From JAGGYK01 sp034716155 (GTDB taxonomy: Bacteria; Desulfobacterota; Desulfomonilia; UBA1062), in contig JAYEFR010000004.1 in the NCBI GenBank assembly GCA_034716155.1, positions 1 through 29,329 of the forward strand: a stretch of 29,329 bases of DNA, given 5' to 3'. The position numbers were made by a program, and so were the translations under genes. Below are positions 17,568 through 24,522 of the stretch, piece by piece. The notes below the pieces were generated by a model that saw only the letters and a program-made list of their open reading frames with translations, was not told where the DNA came from and made no database searches. Within the stretch, counting starts at the first letter, position 1. Each line of letters starts with the position of its first letter.

Positions 17568-18256
17568 TCTTTGCCCTTGATGTAGGCGATCTTACCTCAG
17601 CGAGGTGGTGGATCCATACCCTTAAAGGGCATGTGGGATATTTCAAGATAGGGCCTGAACTCTTTGTTTCAGCGGGGGCTGAGGTGATAAGGGAGATAAA
17701 ATCAGAAGGCCTTAAGTGCTTTCTTGATCTCAAGTTTCATGATATTCCCAACACAGTATCAGGCGCTGTCGGGTCAGCAGTGAGATTGAGTGTGGATATC
17801 ATGACCGTTCATTTATTGGGTGGTAAAGATATGATAAAGGCTGCTGTGGCCTCGGCTAAAGAAGAGGCCATGGCTCTTAGTAAACTTGCGCCGAAGATAG
17901 TTGGGGTTACTATATTAACATCTCTTGATGAGGATGACCTGGCTGGTGTGGGAATAAATAGACCGCTTAAGGATGAGGTGGTATCCCTGGTTAGGTTAGC
18001 CGCTAACTGTGGCGTGGATGGGATTGTGTGTTCACCAATGGATATTGAATATATAAGGCCTTATCTGCCGGATGGGTCTATGGTAATAACGCCTGGAATC
18101 CGACCCTCCTGGGCTACAAAGGGCGATCAGGAAAGGATATCCACCCCAAGGGGAGCTATAGAAGCAGGGGCAACCTTATTGGTTATAGGGAGACCTATCA
18201 GGGAGGCTTCAGATCCTATCCGTGCTGTAGAAAAGATTACAGAAGAAATTACATAA
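17546..18256 (+). CDS. pyrF: Orotidine 5'-phosphate decarboxylase
   Basis: It catalyses the last step of UMP synthesis. The 236-residue TIM-barrel protein has FALDVGDL (substrate Asp12), Lys34 in YFKIGPELF, and the catalytic tetrad segment DLKFHDIPNTV (Asp61, Lys63, Asp66). VHLLGG, VTPGIRP-like MVITPGIRP and LLVIGRPI complete the phosphate-binding loops. Length is typical. ATG 17546 lies within the end of gmk, so the two are tightly coupled. It closes the plus-strand operon and converges on frr with only 26 bases between. In many proteobacteria rpoZ follows gmk; here pyrF takes that place. Confidence 0.93.
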   Translation: MAGRDRIIFALDVGDLTSARWWIHTLKGHVGYFKIGPELFVSAGAEVIREIKSEGLKCFLDLKFHDIPNTVSGAVGSAVRLSVDIMTVHLLGGKDMIKAAVASAKEEAMALSKLAPKIVGVTILTSLDEDDLAGVGINRPLKDEVVSLVRLAANCGVDGIVCSPMDIEYIRPYLPDGSMVITPGIRPSWATKGDQERISTPRGAIEAGATLLVIGRPIREASDPIRAVEKITEEIT

Positions 18257-18282
18257 GCCCTCAGGCCTTTGATGTTCAGTCT

Positions 18283-18840
18283 TTAGATCTCCATAATCTC
18301 CTTTTCTTTATCCGAGATGATGGCGTCTATACTCTTTATAAAATTATCAGTAACTTTTTGTACGTTATCCAGAGAGTTTTTTAATTCATCTTTATTGATC
18401 TCTTTTCCCTTTTCCATCTCTTTTAGCAGGTTGTTTGCATCTCGTCTGTGATTTCTCATCTCTATCTTGAAGTCTTCTCCTGACTTTTTGATTACCTTTA
18501 CCAAGTCTCTCCTGCGTTCTTCTGTGAGAGGGGGGATAGGTATTCTAATGATCTTCCCATCATTAGCCGGCGTAAGCCCTAAGTCAGACTTGAGGACTGC
18601 CTTTTCTATGGCAGAGGTAGCACTGGTATCCCATGGCTGAATAGTGATCAATCTGGGTTCGGGAGTGGCAAGGGTGGATAGCTGGTTAAGTGGTGTGGGC
18701 GACCCATAATAATCTACCATGATACCTTCTAAGATCCCGACAGACGCCTTGCCTGTTCTTATCTTTATCAGGGAGTGTTCCAGGGCATGTATGCTTTTTT
18801 CCATATCCTTTTTAAGATCATTCAATATGTCATTTATCAT
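18283..18840 (-). CDS. frr: Ribosome recycling factor
   Basis: It splits post-termination ribosomes with EF-G. The 185-residue protein has the full two-domain RRF pattern: KIRTGKAS in helix 1, VDYYGSPTPLNQLSTL, ITIQPWD, LGLTPANDGKIIRIPIPPLTEERR and RNHRRDANN. The ATG at 18840 has GGAGGA about 10 bases upstream. It is the last gene of rpsB-tsf-pyrH-frr, 5 bases after pyrH. Confidence 0.96.
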   Translation of the reverse strand: MINDILNDLKKDMEKSIHALEHSLIKIRTGKASVGILEGIMVDYYGSPTPLNQLSTLATPEPRLITIQPWDTSATSAIEKAVLKSDLGLTPANDGKIIRIPIPPLTEERRRDLVKVIKKSGEDFKIEMRNHRRDANNLLKEMEKGKEINKDELKNSLDNVQKVTDNFIKSIDAIISDKEKEIMEI

Positions 18841-18845
18841 GGAAT

Positions 18846-19562
18846 TTATTTCCTCCTCCTTACAATGGATCCTATGGCCTCATCTTCAATGGCCTTTTTT
18901 AAGGTTTTAGGATCACTTATATTTATGACTCGAATCTCCAGATTGTTATCACGGCAGAGGCTTATAGCTGTGGCATCCATAAACTTAAGATCTTCGGCCA
19001 AGACTTGATCGTAGTCAATTTCTTTAAAAAGTATGGCATCAGAGGATACCTCCGGATCTTTATTGTATATACCATCTACCCTGGTAGCCTTAATCAAGAC
19101 ATCGGCCCCTATCTCCATGGCCCTCAGCGCAGCAGCTGTATCTGTAGTAAAAAATGGATTGCCGGTGCCTCCGGCAAATATAACCACACGGCCTTTTTCC
19201 AGGTGTTTAACCGATCGAGACCTTATAAAAGGCTCTACTACCCCGTTTACCTCAATGGCGCTCAATACCCTGCATTGTAGCCCTAATGCCTCCAGGTTAC
19301 CCTGTAAGGCTAAGGCATTTATGACAGTTGCCAACATTCCCATATAGTCAGCATATACTCGATCTACAAACCTTTGCTTGGATAATCCTCGGAAGATATT
19401 TCCTCCCCCAATAACAATGCCTATCTTGGCTCCGATTGTATGGACTTCCTTTACACTCCCTGCTATGGAAGCAAGGATATCCGGGTCGATACCATACCCT
19501 GATTTATCGGCAAGGGACTCTCCACTTAATTTGAGGAGGATTCTATTATATTCTAAGGGCAC
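18846..19562 (-). CDS. pyrH: Uridylate kinase (UMP kinase)
   Basis: It converts UMP to UDP. The 238-residue amino-acid-kinase-fold protein has NRILLKLSGESL, GIVIGGGNIFRG, DYMGMLATVINALAL, FAGGTGNPFFTTDTAAALRA split over the active site, and the C-terminal DATAISLCRDN. The start is GTG at 19562; no upstream ATG exists, and a GGAG ribosome binding site lies inside the last tsf codons. The gap to tsf is 3 bases, indicating coupled translation. Confidence 0.95.
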   Translation of the reverse strand: MPLEYNRILLKLSGESLADKSGYGIDPDILASIAGSVKEVHTIGAKIGIVIGGGNIFRGLSKQRFVDRVYADYMGMLATVINALALQGNLEALGLQCRVLSAIEVNGVVEPFIRSRSVKHLEKGRVVIFAGGTGNPFFTTDTAAALRAMEIGADVLIKATRVDGIYNKDPEVSSDAILFKEIDYDQVLAEDLKFMDATAISLCRDNNLEIRVINISDPKTLKKAIEDEAIGSIVRRRK

Positions 19563-19565
19563 TTT

Positions 19566-20165
19566 CTATATCTTTTCTCCTAACTGATATCTTACAAAAC
19601 GCCTTATTATACATTTCTCACCTGTCTTCCCAATCAGGTTGTTTAGGTATTGATCTATGTTAATATCCGGATCCTTTACAAAGGGCTGTTCCATAAGGCA
19701 ATTTTCGCTGAAAAACTTATTTAATTTTCCCTCTACTATCTTTTCCACCACCTTTTCAGGTTTTCCTGTCTTGACGGCTTGGTCCATTAATATTTCCTTT
19801 TCCTTTTCCAGAATATCAGGGGGAACGTCTTCTCTTCTACTCCACTCTGGACTGCTTGCAGCAATATGCATGGCTATATCTTTGACAAAGGTTTTAAAGC
19901 CTTCCGACTTAGCCACGAAGTCGGTTTCGCAGTTGACCTCTACCAGCACAGCAATTTTGCCACCCATATGGACATATGAACCTACCATCCCCTGGGATGT
20001 AGCCCTCCCAGCCCGCTTTTGAGCGATGGCTAAGCCTTTTTTTCTTAGTAATTCGATGGCCTTGTCAAAGTCATTATTGCATTCTTCCAGTGCCTTTTTA
20101 CAATCCATCATCCCGATGCCAGTCTTTTCTCTTAGAATCTTTACATCTGCTGCCGATATATTCAC
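19566..20165 (-). CDS. tsf: Elongation factor Ts, short form
   Basis: It is the nucleotide exchange factor for EF-Tu. The N-terminal UBA-like domain (VKILREKTGIGMMDCKKALE) and the core TDFVAKSEGFK block are clear. At 199 residues it is the short form, close to Thermus EF-Ts and lacking much of the second core repeat of the about 280-residue E. coli protein. A C-terminal YLNNLIGKTGEKCIIRRFVRY segment closes the core. ATG 20165 has AAGGTGA directly upstream and GGAGG further out. It follows rpsB by 22 bases. Confidence 0.95.
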   Translation of the reverse strand: MNISAADVKILREKTGIGMMDCKKALEECNNDFDKAIELLRKKGLAIAQKRAGRATSQGMVGSYVHMGGKIAVLVEVNCETDFVAKSEGFKTFVKDIAMHIAASSPEWSRREDVPPDILEKEKEILMDQAVKTGKPEKVVEKIVEGKLNKFFSENCLMEQPFVKDPDINIDQYLNNLIGKTGEKCIIRRFVRYQLGEKI

Positions 20166-20187
20166 CTTATACCTCCAGATAGTATAA

Positions 20188-21165
20188 TCATTGTTTTTTG
20201 TTATCTTCTGTTACATCCGCTTTCTCTTCGATTACATCTTCTTTCTCTTCAGGGATATCTTCTTTGCCTTCAGTTACTTCTTCTTTATCTCCTGCATCTT
20301 TTTTCTCATCCGCTATATCTTCTTGGACTGATGAGTCGCTCTCTTTTATGATTACCTCAATATCCTCATCGATCTCTTTACCAAGAAGGGCCTCAGCTCT
20401 TTCAGGTGCTTTTATGGAAGGAGCTTGTTCTTCTACCAGGGCTTCTTCTTCCTCTTTGGCCAAGGTTTGCAGCTTCTCTTCATAGATGGCATGTCCCTCT
20501 AGACATGCATCTGCGACCTTTGATGTAAACAATTTAATGGCACGAATCGCATCATCATTACCTGGTATTATATAATCTATCATACCAGGGTCGCAGTTTG
20601 AGTCTACGATAGCGATGATGGGTACGCCTAGTTTTTTGGCCTCTCTTACTGCAATGTATTCCTTGGATGGATCTACAACATACACAGCATTCGGGAGATG
20701 CTCCATATCCTTAATCCCGTTTAAGGCTCTGTCCAGTTTGATCTTTGACCTCTTCATCTGGAGTTGTTCCTTTTTGGGATATTTTTCAATAGTGCCGTTA
20801 TCAATAATGGTCTCTAGCCATTTAAGCCGATCAATGCTTTTCTTTATGGTAGAAAAATTGGTAAGCATTCCTCCCAACCATCTGTAATTCACGTAGTAAG
20901 CAAGAGCTCTTTGGGCCTCTTCTTCTATGCTGTCCTGGGCCTGCTTTTTTGTCCCAACCATAAGGATCTTACCCCCATTCGCTGTTGTATCCCTGATAAA
21001 GTCACATGCTATATCAAAAAGTTTTACAGTCTTTTGGAGGTCTATTATGTGAATACCGTTCCTGGCCCCGAAGATATAGGGCCTCATCTTAGGATTCCAT
21101 CTAGGAGTCTGATGGCCAAAATGAACACCTGCTTCTAAGAGTTGTTTCATAGTAACTCTTGACAT
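20188..21165 (-). CDS. rpsB: 30S ribosomal protein S2 with acidic C-terminal extension
   Basis: This small-subunit protein helps bind S1 and is needed for translation initiation. The S2 core is standard: LLEAGVHFGHQTPRWNPKM, the GTKKQAQ block, WLGGMLTNFSTI and IVDSNCDP through about residue 225. At 325 residues it is longer than the usual 230-260. The extra about 85 residues are strongly acidic and low-complexity, with repeated E-E-K-x-D-V units (GKEDIPEEKEDVIEEKADV), and are probably disordered. ATG 21165 has AAGGGG 7 bases upstream. It heads the rpsB-tsf-pyrH-frr cluster, and a structured leader may regulate it. Confidence 0.95.
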   Translation of the reverse strand: MSRVTMKQLLEAGVHFGHQTPRWNPKMRPYIFGARNGIHIIDLQKTVKLFDIACDFIRDTTANGGKILMVGTKKQAQDSIEEEAQRALAYYVNYRWLGGMLTNFSTIKKSIDRLKWLETIIDNGTIEKYPKKEQLQMKRSKIKLDRALNGIKDMEHLPNAVYVVDPSKEYIAVREAKKLGVPIIAIVDSNCDPGMIDYIIPGNDDAIRAIKLFTSKVADACLEGHAIYEEKLQTLAKEEEEALVEEQAPSIKAPERAEALLGKEIDEDIEVIIKESDSSVQEDIADEKKDAGDKEEVTEGKEDIPEEKEDVIEEKADVTEDNKKQ

Positions 21166-21198
21166 TTAATTCCCCTTTCGGTTTTTCCTCCGTTCCTG

Positions 21199-21239
21199 GT
21201 AAGATCGATCCCTGGTCTTCATGGACACCATGACCTTAC
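21199..21239 (-). promoter_or_regulatory. Structured 5' leader of rpsB
   Basis: On the minus strand GTAAGGTC (21239-21232) can pair with GATCTTAC (21206-21199) with one G-U pair. They enclose a second small hairpin, ATGG/CCAT around a 3-base loop. The element ends about 35 bases before the rpsB start. Autogenous control of rpsB by S2 is known in several bacteria, so this may be the regulatory leader. This is a hand-folded inference. Confidence 0.3.
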
Positions 21240-21305
21240 ACATATAAAGAACGTGTGTTTTGTGGTGAGCCCTTCTATCATACAAGATTGCTGCTTTCAA
21301 GAGCT

Positions 21306-21524
21306 AATACTGATGCAGTCGTAAAAAGCTAGATTATGCCGCTTCGCGGCACTGCAACCGAAAATAACTTTTGATAGTTAAATTATTTGAAAGTCCCAAC
21401 AACTTGTCATTTCGAGCAAAGCGAGAAATCTTTCCGATGTAACATGATGAAAATACAAGCAATCTCCCTGATATTCGAAATGACATATTAGCTGAATCCG
21501 ACTTTTTACGAATGCGTCAATACT
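21306..21524. mobile_element. MITE-like element (207 bp) with terminal inverted repeats and 6-bp target duplication
   Basis: Left end GATGCAGTCGTAAAAAG (21312-21328) and the complement of the right end, GACGCATTCGTAAAAAG (21502-21518), match at 15 of 17 positions. AATACT occurs directly outside both ends (21306-21311 and 21519-21524), as expected for a target-site duplication. Inside are a second 11-bp inverted pair (TGTCATTTCGA 21405-21415 and TCGAAATGACA 21475-21485) and a GCCGC/GCGGC hairpin near 21338-21350. There is no open reading frame, so it is non-autonomous. It lies in the rpsB upstream region. The remaining spacer to fliW (21525-21634) shows nothing further. Confidence 0.7.
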
Positions 21525-21634
21525 AACAGATATGGAACGCGGAATGAACATAGTACCCCCTGGTAGGGATCAAGGTTATTGGGAGAGGGGGGATGAGATG
21601 TCTTTAAGTAAAAATTGGTTTATATATATACTGC

Positions 21635-22069
21635 TTATACCTTGTCCTGGATTATTGGATGGCGATGCGAATAAGCCCCGGTGGTGAGGATAAGTTGTTT
21701 GGCAAATCTCTTTTCTGGATGTATTATGATAGGGCCTAATAGATTTACCGTCATCTTTTCCGGCTGATCCCGCGGTATGGTTACTGTGCAGAGGATTTCC
21801 AAATCTGATGCCTCTTTTGCATCTAGTTCATGCAGGATCTCCTCGTCGAGATCGATTTGGTAATCAGGCACTACTATATTGGGATTAAGCAATACAAAGG
21901 CCAGCTCACCATTGTCTATGCTCTGGAGCCAGAAGAAGGGTGAACCTTCCTTATGGGGGAATAATATAAAATGTCTGTACTGGGAAAAGCCCAGGAGACC
22001 ATGGGAGAGGGTTATTATTTTATCTTCCTCTACAGAGATTTTTCCAAACCTTAGTGTATTGATTTCCAA
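21635..22069 (-). CDS. fliW: Flagellar assembly factor FliW
   Basis: FliW binds flagellin and antagonises the translational repressor CsrA. The 144-residue protein has the family pattern: FGKISVEEDKIITLSHGLLGF, FFWLQSIDNGELAFVLLNP, and the C-terminal TVNLLGPIIIHPEKRFAKQLIL and YSHRHPI. The start is TTG at 22069 with AGGAG 6 bases upstream; that ribosome binding site overlaps the flgL stop codon, so translation is coupled to flgL. csrA, often encoded between or next to these two genes, is absent here. Confidence 0.9.
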   Translation of the reverse strand: MEINTLRFGKISVEEDKIITLSHGLLGFSQYRHFILFPHKEGSPFFWLQSIDNGELAFVLLNPNIVVPDYQIDLDEEILHELDAKEASDLEILCTVTIPRDQPEKMTVNLLGPIIIHPEKRFAKQLILTTGAYSHRHPIIQDKV

Positions 22070-22078
22070 TGTTTACTC

Positions 22079-23167
22079 CTAAACGTAATCTGCAAGGGAT
22101 AGCTGTGTAATCATAGATGCACTTTTTAGCGTTGCCTGATAGATGGTTTGTTGGTTCTCTAGCGATATGATAGCATCTGCATAGTCCAAATCTTCTATTA
22201 GGGATATCCTCTCTTGAATATCTACATTTGATTTCTGTAACACAGACTTTGTATGATCAAGTCTGTTTACCCGTGCTCCTATTTTTGCTAAATTATTTAG
22301 CAGTACCTGCTGCGAATCCTGAATAGCAGACATCTGATCCCTAATGCCTTCTTGATCATTACCCCTTAAGGCCTTTTCAAGCCTTAAGAGTGTCATGAAT
22401 ACATCTCCGTTAGTGCTTCTGAATATTGCATCCCCTGGAATGTTTATCTCTATGGTATCTGTCTTCCCTATCTTTATTGAGAATGTAGAGTCGTTGCCCT
22501 GGTACTGTGTCACCCAGATGCCGCCACTGTACACATACAGCTCATTTTCGTCCTCCACGATAACGGCCGTGCCGTCAGATGTGGTCCCTTGGTCTACCCA
22601 GGCACCGCCGGTATATTCCCATATATTGCCATCATCTGAGTCGATATACCTGTCTCCTTCCGATGGTGAACCAGGAGGGGCTGCCGCTATTGTAAGCACA
22701 TTATCCTGCCAATCACTCTCGCTCACATTGATGAACGGGGCTGTCTGTGTCTGTGTGCCCCCAAACATATACTTGTCACCATATTTGGAGTTTGCAGAGC
22801 CTACTAACTGATTTTTGATCTCTTCTATCTCTTGAGCTGCACCTTCACGGGTATCTGCGCTTGCAGTTGCAGAAGCCTGCTGAGTAGCCAGTTCGAGCGC
22901 CCTTCCGAGCAGATTATCTGCGTCCTGGAGTATAGAGTCCGTCCTGGAGAGCCATCCGTTTGCCAGGTCTATTGACTTTTCAAAGTGATTCACTGCGGTG
23001 AGTTCGGTACGGTATATGAGCACGTTTGAAATGCCAATCGGGTCATCTGATGGCCTGGTCATACGTTTGCCGGAGGATATCTGATTGTTGAGCTCAAACA
23101 TCCTTTCCGCACTGTTTCCTATATTTCTGGTGAGCTGATCATACAGCATTCTATTGCTTATTCTCAT
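22079..23167 (-). CDS. flgL: Flagellar hook-filament junction protein FlgL with surface insertion
   Basis: This hook-associated protein 3 joins the hook to the filament. Conserved coiled-coil ends are present: MRISNRMLYDQLTRNI and SSGKRMTRPSDDP at the N-terminus, LENQQTIYQATLKSASMI at the C-terminus. The central variable region (residues about 161-220) has an insertion with APPGSPSEGDRYIDSDDG, WEYTGGAWV and ELYVYSGGIWV. This resembles DUF2793-type modules of phage and surface proteins. ATG 23167 has AAGGAC upstream. A sigma-54-type promoter about 60 bases upstream and fliW immediately downstream suggest a two-gene unit; flgK is not adjacent. Confidence 0.92.
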   Translation of the reverse strand: MRISNRMLYDQLTRNIGNSAERMFELNNQISSGKRMTRPSDDPIGISNVLIYRTELTAVNHFEKSIDLANGWLSRTDSILQDADNLLGRALELATQQASATASADTREGAAQEIEEIKNQLVGSANSKYGDKYMFGGTQTQTAPFINVSESDWQDNVLTIAAAPPGSPSEGDRYIDSDDGNIWEYTGGAWVDQGTTSDGTAVIVEDENELYVYSGGIWVTQYQGNDSTFSIKIGKTDTIEINIPGDAIFRSTNGDVFMTLLRLEKALRGNDQEGIRDQMSAIQDSQQVLLNNLAKIGARVNRLDHTKSVLQKSNVDIQERISLIEDLDYADAIISLENQQTIYQATLKSASMITQLSLADYV

Positions 23168-23221
23168 ATATTGTCCTTATCGGCATCAGCTTTCAGATGC
23201 TTTATGCTTCATTTAAGTTTT

Positions 23222-23238
23222 AGCAATAGTAATGCCAG
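23222..23238 (-). promoter_or_regulatory. Sigma-54 promoter of flgL-fliW
   Basis: Minus-strand CTGGCATTACTATTGCT has the RpoN -24 (TGGCAT) and -12 (TTGC) elements with GG and GC exactly 10 bases apart. Predicted start is near 23211, 44 bases above the flgL ATG. Sigma-54 control of middle flagellar genes is well established in polar-flagellated bacteria. Confidence 0.75.
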
Positions 23239-23338
23239 CAGGAAGTATGCGTTATTCAAGCCATTAACACAATTTAGCAAGTGACAAAAATTTCCTGTAA
23301 TATGGCATACTTTTCCGTGATATAGAGATTAAATTCGT

Positions 23339-23392
23339 TCAAACTTTTTTATGAATCTTTTGTCCTTTCTGCAGTATCGTCTCTTTATGCAT
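23339..23392 (-). CDS. Possible 17-residue basic micropeptide
   Basis: ATG at 23392, preceded by AGGAAGG at 8 bases, encodes MHKETILQKGQKIHKKV and stops at 23339. It lies in the 308-base recR-flgL spacer, downstream of a plausible sigma-70 promoter. It may be a leader peptide or chance; no family is recognised. The rest of the spacer contains the two promoters listed and nothing else I can identify. Confidence 0.2.
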   Translation of the reverse strand: MHKETILQKGQKIHKKV

Positions 23393-23438
23393 GATTATTG
23401 CCTTCCTAATCGATTTCTTACCACACCGTATTCTTAGG

Positions 23439-23468
23439 ATATAATCCACCTTAGTTTTTTATGGACAA
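23439..23468 (-). promoter_or_regulatory. Candidate sigma-70 promoter in recR-flgL spacer
   Basis: TTGTCC (23468-23463), 18 bases, then TTATAT (23444-23439) on the minus strand, just after the recR stop. It would give a short RNA across 23432-23222, or a longer second leader for flgL. Confidence 0.35.
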
Positions 23469-23475
23469 CTCATCA

Positions 23476-24090
23476 CTACAGATCTTTTATGTCCCGTCGA
23501 TACCTTAAAGCACTACTAAGCGTTACCTGATCCATATATTTCAGTTCTGCACCCATGGGTATCCCATAGGCAATTCTGGAGACCTGTACAGGCAATTTGG
23601 CATCGCTTATCATCTTATGGATGTAATGAGATGTGCTTTCCCCCTCAACAGATGGGTTTGTAGCTATCAAGACCTCTTCAACAGAGGGCTTTCTTATACG
23701 GTCTATCAACTCGGGCAATTTTATATCATCAGATCCTACCCCGTTTATAGGAGAGATAAGGCCGTGGAGGACATGGTAAAGACCCTTAAATGAGTGGGTT
23801 GCCTCTAGTGCCAGTACATCGCTGGGGTCTTCCACTACACATATAATAGATGTATCTCTGGATGTATCCTGGCATATAGCACATAGTTTCTTATCTGTTA
23901 TATTAAAACATACAGGACAAAGCCTTATATTTTGTTTCACTTCTTTTAATGCCTCAGCTAGCCTGACTGCGAGATCCCCTTTGTCACCTAGAATATAGAG
24001 GGCTAGCCTGCTAGCGGTCTTTTCGCCTATGCCTGGAAGCCGTTTCAGCTGTGATACGAGGTTTCTTAGAGGTTTGGGATATGGGTTCAT
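23476..24090 (-). CDS. recR: Recombination mediator protein RecR
   Basis: RecR helps load RecA at gaps together with RecF/RecO. The 204-residue protein has the helix-hairpin-helix LKRLPGIGEKTASRLA, a four-cysteine zinc site (Cys58, 61, 70, 73 in CPVCFN and CAIC), the Toprim core beginning IICVVEDPSDVLALE, and the C-terminal SRIAYGIPMGAELKYMD, LSSALRYRR. ATG 24090 follows the ybaB stop by a single base, so the pair is translationally coupled, as in most bacteria. dnaX, a frequent neighbour, is missing. Confidence 0.95.
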   Translation of the reverse strand: MNPYPKPLRNLVSQLKRLPGIGEKTASRLALYILGDKGDLAVRLAEALKEVKQNIRLCPVCFNITDKKLCAICQDTSRDTSIICVVEDPSDVLALEATHSFKGLYHVLHGLISPINGVGSDDIKLPELIDRIRKPSVEEVLIATNPSVEGESTSHYIHKMISDAKLPVQVSRIAYGIPMGAELKYMDQVTLSSALRYRRDIKDL

Positions 24091-24091
24091 C

Positions 24092-24409
24092 TCAGAATAG
24101 ATTAAATGGGAGGTTAAGCCCTCCTGTGAGTTTTTTTAGCTCTTCAGAGACAAGTTCCCTGGATTTTCTTATCCCCTGATTTACAGCAGCGAGGATCAGA
24201 TCTTCCAGCATAGGGATGTCCCTTGTATCCATACAGATAGGATCAATCTTGATCTTTTGAATCTCTTGCCTGCCGTTTACTGTAACATTAACCATGCCGC
24301 CACCTGCCTGAGCTTCCACGGATTTTTTTGCAAGCTGTGCTTGGATCTCTTTGGTTTTAGCCTGAATATTCTGCATCTGTTTAAGTATTTCATTCATATC
24401 TAATGTCAT
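24092..24409 (-). CDS. ybaB: YbaB/EbfC nucleoid-associated protein
   Basis: This small DNA-binding protein of the YbaB/EbfC family is conserved next to recR. It contains MNEILKQMQNIQAKTKEIQAQL (helical), the strand block GGGMVNVTVNGRQEIQKIKIDP, and a C-terminal helix. The frame extends to a TTG at 24445, but that TTG is part of a TTGACA promoter box. ATG at 24409 gives 105 residues, the usual family length, and sits 7 bases below the matching -10 box. ATG at 24397 is a further alternative. No Shine-Dalgarno sequence precedes any of these, so the mRNA is probably leaderless. Confidence 0.85.
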   Translation of the reverse strand: MTLDMNEILKQMQNIQAKTKEIQAQLAKKSVEAQAGGGMVNVTVNGRQEIQKIKIDPICMDTRDIPMLEDLILAAVNQGIRKSRELVSEELKKLTGGLNLPFNLF

Positions 24410-24416
24410 GGTGGAC

Positions 24417-24445
24417 AATAAACCTGAAAACTCTTTTCCTGTCAA
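24417..24445 (-). promoter_or_regulatory. Sigma-70 promoter of ybaB-recR, leaderless type
   Basis: Consensus TTGACA (24445-24440), a 17-base spacer and TTTATT (24422-24417) on the minus strand. ATG 24409 begins 7 bases after the -10 box, so transcription should begin at or one base before the start codon. This supports 24409 as the true start. Confidence 0.6.
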
Positions 24446-24485
24446 GGCCGAGGATTTTTAGGAGAGGTCTTATTGGAGATTTGCA

Positions 24486-24514
24486 TTGACGTGATTGGTT
24501 CTTCCTAATATAGA
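24486..24514 (+). promoter_or_regulatory. Sigma-70-like promoter of the transglutaminase-like gene
   Basis: TTGACG (24486-24491), 17 bases, TATAGA (24509-24514). The predicted start is near 24521, two bases before ATG 24523. No ribosome binding site could fit in so short a leader. Confidence 0.5.
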
Positions 24515-24522
24515 TTTTATCT

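Noticed and set aside
21525..21634. A csrA gene after fliW
   Set aside because: No frame on either strand gives a CsrA-like N-terminus (MLVLTRK) or adequate length.
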